Origin: Solimonas_A sp035476855
Lineage (GTDB): Bacteria; Pseudomonadota; Gammaproteobacteria; Nevskiales; Nevskiaceae
Assembly (NCBI GenBank): GCA_035476855.1
Contig: DATILC010000202.1
Location: 1-12,610, forward strand
Direction: 5' to 3'
Length of the DNA: 12,610 nt
Both the position numbers and the translations under genes were made by a program. The notes beneath the pieces were generated by a model that saw only the letters and a program-made list of their open reading frames with translations, searched no databases and had not been told where the DNA came from. Shown here piece after piece: positions 1-7,465 of the stretch (its first letter is position 1; the number at the start of each line of letters is the position of its first letter).

Positions 1-381
1 GGCAGAGAGCGGCTGGCCTACAAGCATGGCGCGCATGCTGTTGCTTGGGTTATGGCCAAGCGGCTTAGGGATGCAGTGGCATCGCCTTCGTTGGTCGACA
101 ATGCGAAGTTGGCTGCAGCGCTAAGCGCGCCTTTGGACGAATTGCGGCAAGCTCATTGGGAGGCCACACAGACAATGGCATACAAGGGACCGCTTTCAAT
201 TTTCCGGAATCAAGGTGATGTAGTTCCATTACTTCGGAAGGTTGCGATACAGCACTATGGCCTGGCAACTGACCCGGCTATTGAGCACAAAACAAAGCAG
301 CACAAGTTGGGACAGCCTTACCCTGAAGATTTGTTTTCTTACATTGCCCAAAAGGCTCCTCAGATTGGTGGCGTAGCGTGA
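1..381 (+). CDS. Unrecognised protein, 3' end of a gene truncated by the window edge, coupled to mod
   Basis: The reading frame is open from base 1 and ends with TGA at 379-381, so about 126 C-terminal residues are visible. An ATG at 52 exists, but the frame continues upstream of it without a stop, so I take this as a gene cut by the window edge. I do not recognise the family. The visible part has a basic, helix-like stretch after the ATG (residues MAKRLRDAV), alternating charged and hydrophobic segments, and no transmembrane segment or Cys/His cluster. Its stop overlaps the GTG start of the methyltransferase gene by 4 bases (378-381), so it very likely belongs to the same operon. One sampled row (181-240) is about 43% GC, against about 68% in the ligase gene (7681-7740), which suggests horizontally acquired DNA. 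Coding status is fairly sure; function is unknown. Confidence 0.6.
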   Translation, partial: GRERLAYKHGAHAVAWVMAKRLRDAVASPSLVDNAKLAAALSAPLDELRQAHWEATQTMAYKGPLSIFRNQGDVVPLLRKVAIQHYGLATDPAIEHKTKQHKLGQPYPEDLFSYIAQKAPQIGGVA

Positions 382-2063
382 TCAAGCAGAAGTTGGAACT
401 GACCTGGATCGGCAAGGAGAACCGGCCGAAGCTGGAACCGCGAATCTTGCTGGAAGACCCAGCACGCTCGTATCACGCGAAGCATCGGGTGGCGGACGGG
501 GATCTGTTCGATAACCGGCTAATCTTCGGCGACAACCTGCTGGCGCTGAAGGCACTGGAGCAGGAGTTTGCGGGCAAGGTGAAGTGCGTGTTCATCGATC
601 CGCCCTACAACACCGGCAGTGCGTTCACACATTACGACGATGGGGTGGAGCACTCGATCTGGCTAAGCCTGATGCGCGACCGGCTGGAAATTATCCGGCG
701 GCTGCTGTCGGAGGATGGCTCGCTGTGGATCACGATCGACGACAATGAAGCGCACTACCTCAAGGTTTTGTGTGATGAGGTGTTTGGGCGGGCGAATTTT
801 GTTGCCAGCGTTATCTGGCAGAAACTTTTCACGGTAAAAAATTCAGCGCGCTTCTTGTCGGATATGCACGAGTACGTGCTTATCTACGCCAAGTCAGCCG
901 ACCAGTGGCAGCGCAATCTATTGCCAAGGAGTGCCGGCCTCGACGACAGCTACACAAATCCGGATGGCGATCCACGCGGCCCTTGGACTACGAACGCAAT
1001 TCAGGCGAGGAATTTCTACAGCCAGGGAACGTATGAGATCACTTCGCCTACTGGGAAGGTGTTTACACCGCCACAGGGCACATATTGGCGAGTCTCTCGA
1101 CAGACTTTCGATGAGCTTGAGCGAGATAAGCGAGTCTGGTGGGGTAGAGACGGTACGGCAACTCCGCGGATAAAGAAATTTCTAGCGGAAGCGAAGCAAG
1201 GAGTCGTGCCGGCAACGCTCTGGTTTCACGACGATGTGGGGACAAACGCAGAAGCAAAGGTAGAGGTGCGCTCGCTGTTTGCCGGGATTGATGAGGCAGA
1301 TGTTTTTATGACCCCTAAGCCGGAGAAGCTCATACGTCGAATTTTAGAGATCGGCTCAAACCCCGGCGATCTCGTCCTCGACTCCTTCGCCGGCTCTGGC
1401 ACCACCGGCGCCGTTGCCCACAAGATGGGCCGTCGCTGGATCATGGTGGAGCTAGGGGAGCACTGCCATACGCACGTCATTCCGCGCCTGAAGAAGGTCA
1501 TCGACGGCGATGACCCCGGCGGCATCACGGAAGCGGCAGGCTGGAAGGGCGGCGGCGGCTTCCGCTACTACCGGCTGGCACCTTCGCTGATGGAAAAGGA
1601 CAAGTGGGGCAACTGGGTCATCAACCAGCAGTACAACGCGGCCCAACTGGCGGAGGCGCTGTGCAAGCTGGAGGGCTTTACCTACGCCCCGTCCGATGCG
1701 CTGTACTGGCAGCACGGGCATTCCACCGAGCGCGATTTCGTCTATGTGACCACGGCCAGCCTGTCGCATGAGCAGTTGCAGCAGCTCTCCGACGAGGTGG
1801 GGCCGGAGCGGTCGTTGCTGGTGCTGTGCACGGCGTTCCGCGGGCGTGAGGAGTATGGAAACCTCACGGTGAAAAAGATTCCCCGGCAGGTGCTGTCACG
1901 CTGCGAGTGGGGGCATGACGACTATTCGCTGCAGGTGGAGAACTTGCCGAAGGCGCCAGCTGCACCAGAGTCCCCCCTCACCCCAGCCCTCTCCCGCGAG
2001 GGGAGAGGGAGAACAGCAGAGGCGGTGGGACAGCAGGGCTTGTTTGGGGATGAGTCGGCATGA
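378..2063 (+). CDS. mod: Type III R-M system DNA methyltransferase (Mod), beta-class adenine-specific
   Basis: This 561-residue protein should transfer methyl groups from S-adenosylmethionine to adenine N6 at the recognition site, and supply sequence recognition to the Mod/Res restriction complex. The catalytic motif DPPYNTG (residues 74-80) precedes the AdoMet-binding motif FAGSGTTG (337-344); this order is typical of beta-class amino-methyltransferases such as Type III Mod. Residues about 145-300 between them are the likely target-recognition domain. The start is GTG at 378: it overlaps the upstream stop, and the N-terminus (KLELTWIGK..RPKLEPRILLEDP) matches how such proteins usually begin. 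The stop overlaps the rhuM ATG (2060-2063). Row 781-840, inside the recognition region, is about 45% GC and row 1381-1440 about 70%, as expected if recognition domains are swapped. Residues 532-545 are encoded by a palindromic repeat, and the tail carries QQGLF (552-556). No simple-sequence tract suggests phase variation. Confidence 0.9.
   Translation: MIKQKLELTWIGKENRPKLEPRILLEDPARSYHAKHRVADGDLFDNRLIFGDNLLALKALEQEFAGKVKCVFIDPPYNTGSAFTHYDDGVEHSIWLSLMRDRLEIIRRLLSEDGSLWITIDDNEAHYLKVLCDEVFGRANFVASVIWQKLFTVKNSARFLSDMHEYVLIYAKSADQWQRNLLPRSAGLDDSYTNPDGDPRGPWTTNAIQARNFYSQGTYEITSPTGKVFTPPQGTYWRVSRQTFDELERDKRVWWGRDGTATPRIKKFLAEAKQGVVPATLWFHDDVGTNAEAKVEVRSLFAGIDEADVFMTPKPEKLIRRILEIGSNPGDLVLDSFAGSGTTGAVAHKMGRRWIMVELGEHCHTHVIPRLKKVIDGDDPGGITEAAGWKGGGGFRYYRLAPSLMEKDKWGNWVINQQYNAAQLAEALCKLEGFTYAPSDALYWQHGHSTERDFVYVTTASLSHEQLQQLSDEVGPERSLLVLCTAFRGREEYGNLTVKKIPRQVLSRCEWGHDDYSLQVENLPKAPAAPESPLTPALSREGRGRTAEAVGQQGLFGDESA
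1972..2010 (+). repeat. CCCTCTCCC-type palindromic repeat inside the mod reading frame
   Basis: A C-rich lead (cccccctcacccca) is followed by a perfect 9-bp inverted repeat: ccctctccc at 1987-1995 and gggagaggg at 2001-2009, with a 5-base loop gcgag. It has the same architecture and orientation as the right arm of the element at 7574-7599. It stays in frame in mod and encodes a peptide resembling SPLTPALSREGRGR, of the kind produced when such repeats are translated. Repeats of this type are common between genes in several proteobacterial lineages; one inside a coding region is less usual. Confidence 0.8.
2046..2050 (+). promoter_or_regulatory. Ribosome binding site for rhuM, inside mod
   Basis: GGGGA lies 9 bases before the ATG at 2060 and inside the last codons of mod. 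It supports ATG 2060 as the true start. The rhuM ATG and the mod TGA share ATGA, so termination on mod can feed initiation on rhuM. Confidence 0.5.
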
Positions 2064-3148
2064 GTCGCAAGGCTCCCACGAAGCTTCCGGAGGAAAGCCC
2101 CGGATCGGGTGATGTGGTGCTGTACCGGACCGAGGATGCGGCGACCCGGCTGGAAGTCCGGCTGCAGGGTGGGACCGTCTGGCTGACCCAGGCACAGATG
2201 GCGGATCTGTTCCAAACCTCTGTTCCCAATATCAATATCCACCTCAAGGCAATCTACGAGGAGGGGGAGCTGACCGAGGCGGCAACTATTAAGGATTACT
2301 TAATAGTTCGGCAGGAGGGCTCCCGGCGCGTCTCCCGGGCGGTCCTGCACTACAGCCTGGATGCCATTCTCGCGGTCGGCTATCGGGTGCGTTCGCCGCG
2401 CGGCACGCAGTTCCGCCAATGGGCGACCGAGCGGCTGCGGGAGTTCCTGGTCAAGGGCTTTACGCTGGACGATGAGCGCCTCAAGCGTGGGCCGGATGAC
2501 GGCTACTTCGAGGAGTTGTTGGCCCGCATCCGGGACATCCGCTCCTCGGAGAAGATGTTCTGGCGCAAGGTTCTGGATATCTATTCCACCAGCGTGGACT
2601 ACGACGCCAGCGCGGAAGCCAGTCAGCGCTTCTTCAAGACGGTGCAGAACAAGATGCACTGGGCGGCGCATGGGCACACGGCGGCGGAGATCGTGAAGGC
2701 ACGCGCCGATGCCGGCAAGCCGAACATGGGCATGACCAACTGGAGCGCCAGCCGGCCGCGCAAGCTGGATGTGGGTATCGCCAAGAACTACCTGAACGCC
2801 GAAGAACTGGATGCCCTGAACAAGATCGTCAACGCCTACCTGGAGTTCGCCGAGGTACAAGCATTGAACCGGCGGCCGATGGCGATGGCGGACTGGATCT
2901 CCAAGCTGGATGACTTCCTGCGCTTGGGCGAGCGTGAAGTGCTCACTCATGCGGGCAGGATCAAGCACGAGGTAGCGTTGACGTATGCAGAAGCGCAGTT
3001 CGAGCTGTTCCGGCAGCAGCGTGCACAGGAGCTGACGGCAGTCGAACGGGATTTCGATGCGGCGGCCAGGCAGGTGAAGGGCATCGCTGCCCGCAAGCGC
3101 AAGCCGGCCGCGAAGAAGCCGGGCAAGAATAAAGGGGAGAAGGAATGA
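2060..3148 (+). CDS. RhuM-family protein (putative DNA-binding, R-M associated)
   Basis: This 362-residue protein matches the RhuM family, named after a Salmonella pathogenicity-island gene and often seen beside restriction-modification genes; its biochemical role is not settled. The N-terminal part (about 18-135) has the family hallmarks: EVRLQGGTVWLTQAQMADLF (32-51), which looks like a helix-turn-helix start, then NINIHLKAIYEEGEL (57-71), HYSLDAILAVGYRVRSPRGTQFRQWA (97-122) and LVKGFTLDDERL (130-141). The C-terminal part holds HGHTAAEIV (204-212), NYLNAEELDALNKIVNAYLEFAE (243-265) and a helical stretch; a Lys/Arg-rich tail (about 344-361) could bind nucleic acid. It lies between mod and res with 4-base overlaps on both sides (2060-2063 and 3145-3148). 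This suggests a role with the Type III complex, such as control or accessory DNA binding, but that is inference. Confidence 0.85.
   Translation: MSRKAPTKLPEESPGSGDVVLYRTEDAATRLEVRLQGGTVWLTQAQMADLFQTSVPNINIHLKAIYEEGELTEAATIKDYLIVRQEGSRRVSRAVLHYSLDAILAVGYRVRSPRGTQFRQWATERLREFLVKGFTLDDERLKRGPDDGYFEELLARIRDIRSSEKMFWRKVLDIYSTSVDYDASAEASQRFFKTVQNKMHWAAHGHTAAEIVKARADAGKPNMGMTNWSASRPRKLDVGIAKNYLNAEELDALNKIVNAYLEFAEVQALNRRPMAMADWISKLDDFLRLGEREVLTHAGRIKHEVALTYAEAQFELFRQQRAQELTAVERDFDAAARQVKGIAARKRKPAAKKPGKNKGEKE
3134..3139 (+). promoter_or_regulatory. Ribosome binding site for res, inside rhuM
   Basis: GGGGAG ends 5 bases before the ATG at 3145, with a further AAGGA next to the start. It supports ATG 3145 as the start of res and suggests efficient translation in spite of the overlap with the rhuM stop. 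Confidence 0.6.
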
Positions 3149-5835
3149 ATCGGCACGTCAACGCCATTGCCGGGCGGCTGAGCCTGCGATCACCTCAGCG
3201 ACGTTCGCTGGAGCTGCTGGACCGGGTGACGGAAATCCTGCCGCCGCGCAAAGGCGCGGACGTGGCTGCGGCGCTGGAGATCATTCGCAGCGAATTCCCA
3301 TCGGTCACTGACTTCGAGCGCGAGTTCCCTTCGCTGTGCTTTGCATTGGCTACCGGCGTGGGCAAGACGCGGCTGATGGGTGCGTTCATCAGCTATCTGC
3401 ATCTGGCGCATGGCATCGACAACTTCTTCGTGCTGGCGCCGAACCTGACGATCTACAACAAACTGATCGCGGACTTCGAGGACCGGCAAAGCCCTAAGTA
3501 TGTATTCCGGGGTATTGCCGAATTCGCCATCGATCCGCCGGAGATCATCACGGGCGATACCTACGAGGCCAAGGCCGGCTCGCTATTCTCGAACCTGACC
3601 CGCTGCAAGGTCAATATCTTCAACATCTCCAAGATCAACTCGGAAGTGCGTGGCGGCAAGTCGCCGAAGATCAAGCGGCTGTCGGAGTACATCGGTCAGA
3701 GCTACTTCGACTATCTGGCAGGCCTGCCGGACCTGGTGTTGCTGATGGACGAGTCGCATCGCTATCGCGCCAGTGCCGGGGTGAGGTCCATCAATGAGCT
3801 GAAGCCGATCCTGGGACTGGAACTGACGGCCACGCCGTTCGTGGAAACGACCCGGGGGGCAGTGCCGTTCAAGAACGTGGTGCTCGACTATCCACTGGGT
3901 ACCGCGATGGCCGATGGTTTCGTCAAGGAACCGGCGGTCGTCACGCGCAAGAACTTCAACCCCGCCGGCATGTCGCCGGAGGAGATCGAGCGACTGAAGC
4001 TGGAAGACGGCATCCGCCTGCACGAAAGCGTGAAGGTGGAGCTGGAGACCTACGCGCGAGAGACGAGTAATCGCATCGTCAAGCCGTTCCTGCTGGTTAT
4101 CGCCCGCGACACCACGCATGCCGGTGCGCTACTGCAACGGATTCAGTCCGAGGTCTTCTTCGAAGGTCGCTACAAGGACAAGGTCATCCAGGTGGACTCC
4201 AGCAAGTCCGGCGCGGAGGAAGAAGAGATGATCCAGCGGCTGCTCAAGGTGGAGTCCACCGAGGAGCCGACCGAGATCGTGATTCACGTCAACATGCTGA
4301 AGGAAGGCTGGGACGTGACGAACCTCTACACCATCGTGCCGCTGCGCGCGGCCAATGCACGCATCCTGATCGAGCAGTCCATCGGGCGCGGCCTGCGACT
4401 GCCCTATGGCAAGCGCACCGGTGTGTCGGCCGTGGACCGGCTCAACATCGTGGCGCATGACCGCTTCCAGGAGATTCTCGACGAGGCGGGGCGGGCGGAT
4501 TCGCCGATCCGTATGCAGTCGGTGGTTCTGGACCCGGAGCGCTTGCAGCAAAAGACGGCAACCGTCGTCTCCCAGCCGCAGCTGGCGACCCGGTTGGGCC
4601 TGCAGCCCGCGCAGGTCACCGCCAGCACCATGGTGGCGGATTGCGACGCAGTTCCTGCATTTGAGAATCCACAAGAGCGCGAGGTGGCCCAGCTCGCCTA
4701 CGAGGCCATTCAAAAACTAAGCGGGCAGCCGACGCTGGTGCCGACAGTCGAGTATCTCAAGAAGCCGGAAATACTGGCGGCGATCGTCAAGGCGGTCGAA
4801 GAGCAGCGTCGCCCCGCTCAGATGGAGCTCGAGGGCGTCGGAGAGACTACCGATGTCGCTGCCGTGGTAGCGAAAACTGTAGGGATGGTGACGTCACAGA
4901 CCATCGATATTCCACGGATTCTCGTCGTACCCAAGGGCGAGGTGAAATCAGGCTTCAAGCCGTTCAGACTCAAGCTGGAGTCCTTGAAGTATCCAGCGGT
5001 GTCAGACGAGCTCTGGGTACAGCTATTGCGGACGCGTCAGCTTGAGGTCGTGTCACCGGGTGCGGCCGGAATCGAAGAGCATCGGCTGGAAGACTACGTC
5101 GTCAGCGGACTGGTGGACTTCAACGATATTTCCTATGACGAGCACGCTGACCTGCTCTACGACCTGGCCCGGCAAACCGTTGAGCACTTCAAGGGCTATC
5201 TGTCCGAGGACGATACGCGCAAGGTCTTGCGTTGCTATCAGCGCGACATCGCACGCTTCATCCACGCCCAGATGCAAGAACATTACTGGGTGGACCCATC
5301 GGTGGAATATGAGATCAAGGTCAGCAAGGGCTTCACCGAGCTGAAGACCAGCGCCTATACCTATTCGGTGCAGGAACCCACTGCGGACTACCGCGTTTCG
5401 CCTGCCGATAAAAGCAATATGGCGAAGTACGTCTTCGGCGGATTCCAGCGCTGCCTGTATCCAGTACAGAAATTCGATTCCGATGCTGAGCGCAAGCTTG
5501 CCGTCATCCTGGATCGTGATGCACTCAAGTGGTTCCGGCCAGCGAAGGGCCAGTTCCAGATTTTCTACAAGAACGGGGCGGATCATCAGGAGTATCAACC
5601 GGACTTCGTGGCGGAGGCCGACGACTGCATCTACATGCTGGAACCCAAGGCAAAGAACGAGATGGAAGATGCCGTCGTTCTGATCAAGAAAGACGCAGCG
5701 ATCCGCTGGTGTGCACATGCTTCGGCGCATGCACGGACTTACAACAGCAAACCATGGCGATATGTGCTGATTCCGCATGATGCGATTGCGGAGAACATGA
5801 CGTTGGCAGCTTTGAGCGGGCGGTATGGGGGTTAA
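3145..5835 (+). CDS. res: Type III restriction enzyme subunit (Res), SF2 helicase/translocase with PD-ExK nuclease
   Basis: This 896-residue protein is the restriction subunit: it uses ATP to move or switch on DNA and cuts when complexes at unmethylated sites meet. Superfamily 2 motifs are in order: Walker A ATGVGKT (69-75), motif II DESH (202-205), motif III TATP (228-231), motif V region HVNMLKEGWDVTN (381-393) and motif VI QSIGRGLRLP (411-420). Near the C-terminus, P819-D820 and E833-P-K835 form the PD-(D/E)xK nuclease site typical of Type III Res. Length is in the usual range (about 900-1000) and no frame break is seen, so it appears intact. The ATG overlaps the rhuM stop (ATGA, 3145-3148). 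The methyltransferase is two genes upstream rather than directly adjacent, because RhuM lies between. The next gene starts on the base after the stop codon. Confidence 0.93.
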   Translation: MNRHVNAIAGRLSLRSPQRRSLELLDRVTEILPPRKGADVAAALEIIRSEFPSVTDFEREFPSLCFALATGVGKTRLMGAFISYLHLAHGIDNFFVLAPNLTIYNKLIADFEDRQSPKYVFRGIAEFAIDPPEIITGDTYEAKAGSLFSNLTRCKVNIFNISKINSEVRGGKSPKIKRLSEYIGQSYFDYLAGLPDLVLLMDESHRYRASAGVRSINELKPILGLELTATPFVETTRGAVPFKNVVLDYPLGTAMADGFVKEPAVVTRKNFNPAGMSPEEIERLKLEDGIRLHESVKVELETYARETSNRIVKPFLLVIARDTTHAGALLQRIQSEVFFEGRYKDKVIQVDSSKSGAEEEEMIQRLLKVESTEEPTEIVIHVNMLKEGWDVTNLYTIVPLRAANARILIEQSIGRGLRLPYGKRTGVSAVDRLNIVAHDRFQEILDEAGRADSPIRMQSVVLDPERLQQKTATVVSQPQLATRLGLQPAQVTASTMVADCDAVPAFENPQEREVAQLAYEAIQKLSGQPTLVPTVEYLKKPEILAAIVKAVEEQRRPAQMELEGVGETTDVAAVVAKTVGMVTSQTIDIPRILVVPKGEVKSGFKPFRLKLESLKYPAVSDELWVQLLRTRQLEVVSPGAAGIEEHRLEDYVVSGLVDFNDISYDEHADLLYDLARQTVEHFKGYLSEDDTRKVLRCYQRDIARFIHAQMQEHYWVDPSVEYEIKVSKGFTELKTSAYTYSVQEPTADYRVSPADKSNMAKYVFGGFQRCLYPVQKFDSDAERKLAVILDRDALKWFRPAKGQFQIFYKNGADHQEYQPDFVAEADDCIYMLEPKAKNEMEDAVVLIKKDAAIRWCAHASAHARTYNSKPWRYVLIPHDAIAENMTLAALSGRYGG

Positions 5836-6378
5836 ATGCCCGCTCTGCGCTGCACCGCCAAGCTGCTAAAAGCCATGAAGGCCAAGCCCGTCGCTGAGCC
5901 ACCAGAACCGCTCAACCGCTTGGGCGAATGGACCGCCAACCTGATCCGCATCAGTCGCATCCAGCTGATGCTCGCGGTCAACGACCGCACGCGGCTGGCG
6001 CTGGCCATCGATGCGGCGCCCTACGCCACGATCCCGGAGCGGTTCGCGCAGCAATTGCTCCAAAGCCTGCTGTGGCTGGACATCGACGGCGACCGGGCGG
6101 GGGCAGAAGCCGAGGCGACGCGGCCGACGGCGCTGGCCACCAGCAACTCGCGCTCGGTGCTATCGACCATCACCCGCATGAGCTTGGATGTGGAAGCCTG
6201 GATTCGCTACGGCACCGTGCGCTCGGCCATGGAGGTCAGCCAGCGCCTGCTGGAGGAAATCGTGCTGGAGCCGAAGCACATCCTTTTTCCCGCCGACCGC
6301 GTGCGCGAGGCCTTCAGCCTGCCGCCGCTGCCACGACGCCGCTGGGGACCGGATATCGCCGCAAACGATCCCTGGTGA
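5836..6378 (+). CDS. DUF6933-like small protein of unknown function
   Basis: This 180-residue protein starts with ATG directly after the TAA of res (5833-5835), so it is translated from the same message. The N-terminus (LRCTAKLLKAM, residues 4-14), the segment GEWTANLIRISRIQLMLAVNDRTRLALAI (31-59) and a helical C-terminal half resemble DUF6933 proteins, for which I know no established function. I see no signal peptide, membrane segment or recognisable catalytic motif. The C-terminal end is Pro/Arg-rich (PPLPRRRWGPD, 164-174). DUF6933 genes also occur away from R-M systems, so its place here may be an accessory role or chance carriage at the end of the island. Family assignment is moderate; coding status is sound because of tight spacing and consistent codon use. 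Confidence 0.7.
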   Translation: MPALRCTAKLLKAMKAKPVAEPPEPLNRLGEWTANLIRISRIQLMLAVNDRTRLALAIDAAPYATIPERFAQQLLQSLLWLDIDGDRAGAEAEATRPTALATSNSRSVLSTITRMSLDVEAWIRYGTVRSAMEVSQRLLEEIVLEPKHILFPADRVREAFSLPPLPRRRWGPDIAANDPW

Positions 6379-6390
6379 GCCTTGCTCACC
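6374..6390 (+). terminator. Hairpin at the end of the R-M operon (weak terminator candidate)
   Basis: A perfect 7-bp inverted repeat, ggtgagc (6374-6380) and gctcacc (6384-6390), with a 3-base loop spans the stop codon of the DUF6933-like gene. A second one, gcgccg (6403-6408) and cggcgc (6414-6419), follows. Neither has a T-run after it, so this is not a classical intrinsic terminator. The two hairpins fill most of the 71-base gap between the island and the next gene; I see no convincing promoter there. Confidence 0.35.
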
Positions 6391-6438
6391 TGAATGGATG
6401 AAGCGCCGCCAACCGGCGCCGCGACATAGTGCCAAGCT

Positions 6439-6444
6439 GAGGGA
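6439..6444 (+). promoter_or_regulatory. Ribosome binding site of the alpha/beta hydrolase
   Basis: GAGGGA ends 5 bases before ATG 6450. It identifies this ATG as the start. Confidence 0.6.
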
Positions 6445-6449
6445 ACCTA

Positions 6450-7460
6450 ATGAACGCCGATACCCCGAACCAGCCGTCCCGCCAGCCCCTGCTGCCCGCC
6501 TCCACCGAAAGCTGCGTGGTATTCCGGCCCGTGCCGATCTCGCGGCGCAGCCGCATCATTGTCTGGCTGCTGAAGGTGTTCCTGCGCCCCTGGCTGGGCC
6601 GCATGGTGCGCGGCTCCGACGAGAAGATCGCCGGCGTCCAGCTGCTGGTCGCGCACATGAAGTGCCCCAACACCCATGGCCTGCCGCTCGAATACACGGT
6701 GGTCGGCCAGGTGCCGGGGCATGTGTTCGGTGACCTGCGCGAGAACCACAAGCCGGTGGTCCTGTGGCTGCACGGCGGCGCCTTCATCCTGCCGGCTGCA
6801 CCTTCCGCGCACCTGGAGATGGTGGCCAGCTTCGCCGCAAAACTGGGCGGCGTCGGCTACGTGCCGGACTACCGCCTGGGGCCGCGCAACAAGTTCCCGG
6901 CCGCACTGGACGACTGCGAGCGCGCCTACCGCTCGCTGCTGGACCTGGGCTTTCCGCCCGAACGCATCGTGCTCGGCGGCGACTCCGCCGGTGGTCATCT
7001 GACCCTGGGCCTGTTGCAGCGCATCCGCAAGAACGGCTGGCCGATGCCGGCCTGCGCGATCCCGGTGTCGCCGGCGACGGAAATGGGCCGCATCCATTCC
7101 CCGCCATCGCGCACCTGGCGCCGCAAGAGCGATCCGATCCTGCCGATCCGCGCGCTGCAACGCGTCGACGAGATGTTCGCCGGCGACTGGGATGCCTCCG
7201 ATCCGGAACTGTCGCCGCTGTATGCCGACTGCACCGGCTTCCCGCCGATGCTGATGTACGCCACCGACAGCGAAGTGCTGGAGGACGAGACCATCCTGAT
7301 GGCGCGCCGCGCCAAGGCGGCCGGCGTCGACGTCAGGTGCGAAATCTGGCCGGTGCTGCCGCATGCCTTCCCGCTGTTCTCCGCGCTGTTCCCGGAAGTG
7401 AAGCTGGTGCGCAAGGAAATGCTGGAGTACATGAAGGCGCGGCTGGGTATCGCCGCCTGA
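6450..7460 (+). CDS. Alpha/beta hydrolase, HSL-type esterase/lipase (family IV)
   Basis: This 336-residue protein belongs to the bacterial hormone-sensitive-lipase group and should hydrolyse carboxylic esters, probably of short to medium acyl chains. The oxyanion-hole motif HGGAF is at 108-112, the nucleophile elbow GDSAGG at 177-182 (Ser179), the probable acid Asp273 in ATDSEVLED, and the probable base His305 in VLPHAF. PDYRLGPRNKFPAALDD (139-155) is also characteristic of the family, which usually reads YRLAPE(H/N)..PAAL. There is a hydrophobic stretch near 36-49 (RIIVWLLKVFLRPW) but no clear signal peptide, so it is probably cytoplasmic or loosely membrane-linked. It lies upstream of an acyl-CoA ligase, separated by a repeat element. 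An ester-hydrolysing step feeding a CoA ligase is plausible but not shown. The exact substrate cannot be told. Confidence 0.88.
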   Translation: MNADTPNQPSRQPLLPASTESCVVFRPVPISRRSRIIVWLLKVFLRPWLGRMVRGSDEKIAGVQLLVAHMKCPNTHGLPLEYTVVGQVPGHVFGDLRENHKPVVLWLHGGAFILPAAPSAHLEMVASFAAKLGGVGYVPDYRLGPRNKFPAALDDCERAYRSLLDLGFPPERIVLGGDSAGGHLTLGLLQRIRKNGWPMPACAIPVSPATEMGRIHSPPSRTWRRKSDPILPIRALQRVDEMFAGDWDASDPELSPLYADCTGFPPMLMYATDSEVLEDETILMARRAKAAGVDVRCEIWPVLPHAFPLFSALFPEVKLVRKEMLEYMKARLGIAA

Positions 7461-7465
7461 TCTGT

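Noticed and set aside
378..700. Phase-variable repeat tract in mod
   Set aside because: Many Type III mod genes carry short tandem repeats; I looked through the 5' part and saw none.
1..6378. Integrase, transposase or att-like ends of the R-M island
   Set aside because: The low-GC left part suggests transfer, but no mobility gene or direct repeat bounding the operon is visible; the left border is outside the window.
6379..6449. Promoter for the alpha/beta hydrolase
   Set aside because: TTGCTC near 6383 is a weak -35 match, and no acceptable -10 box follows at the proper spacing. Only hairpins and the ribosome binding site are supported.
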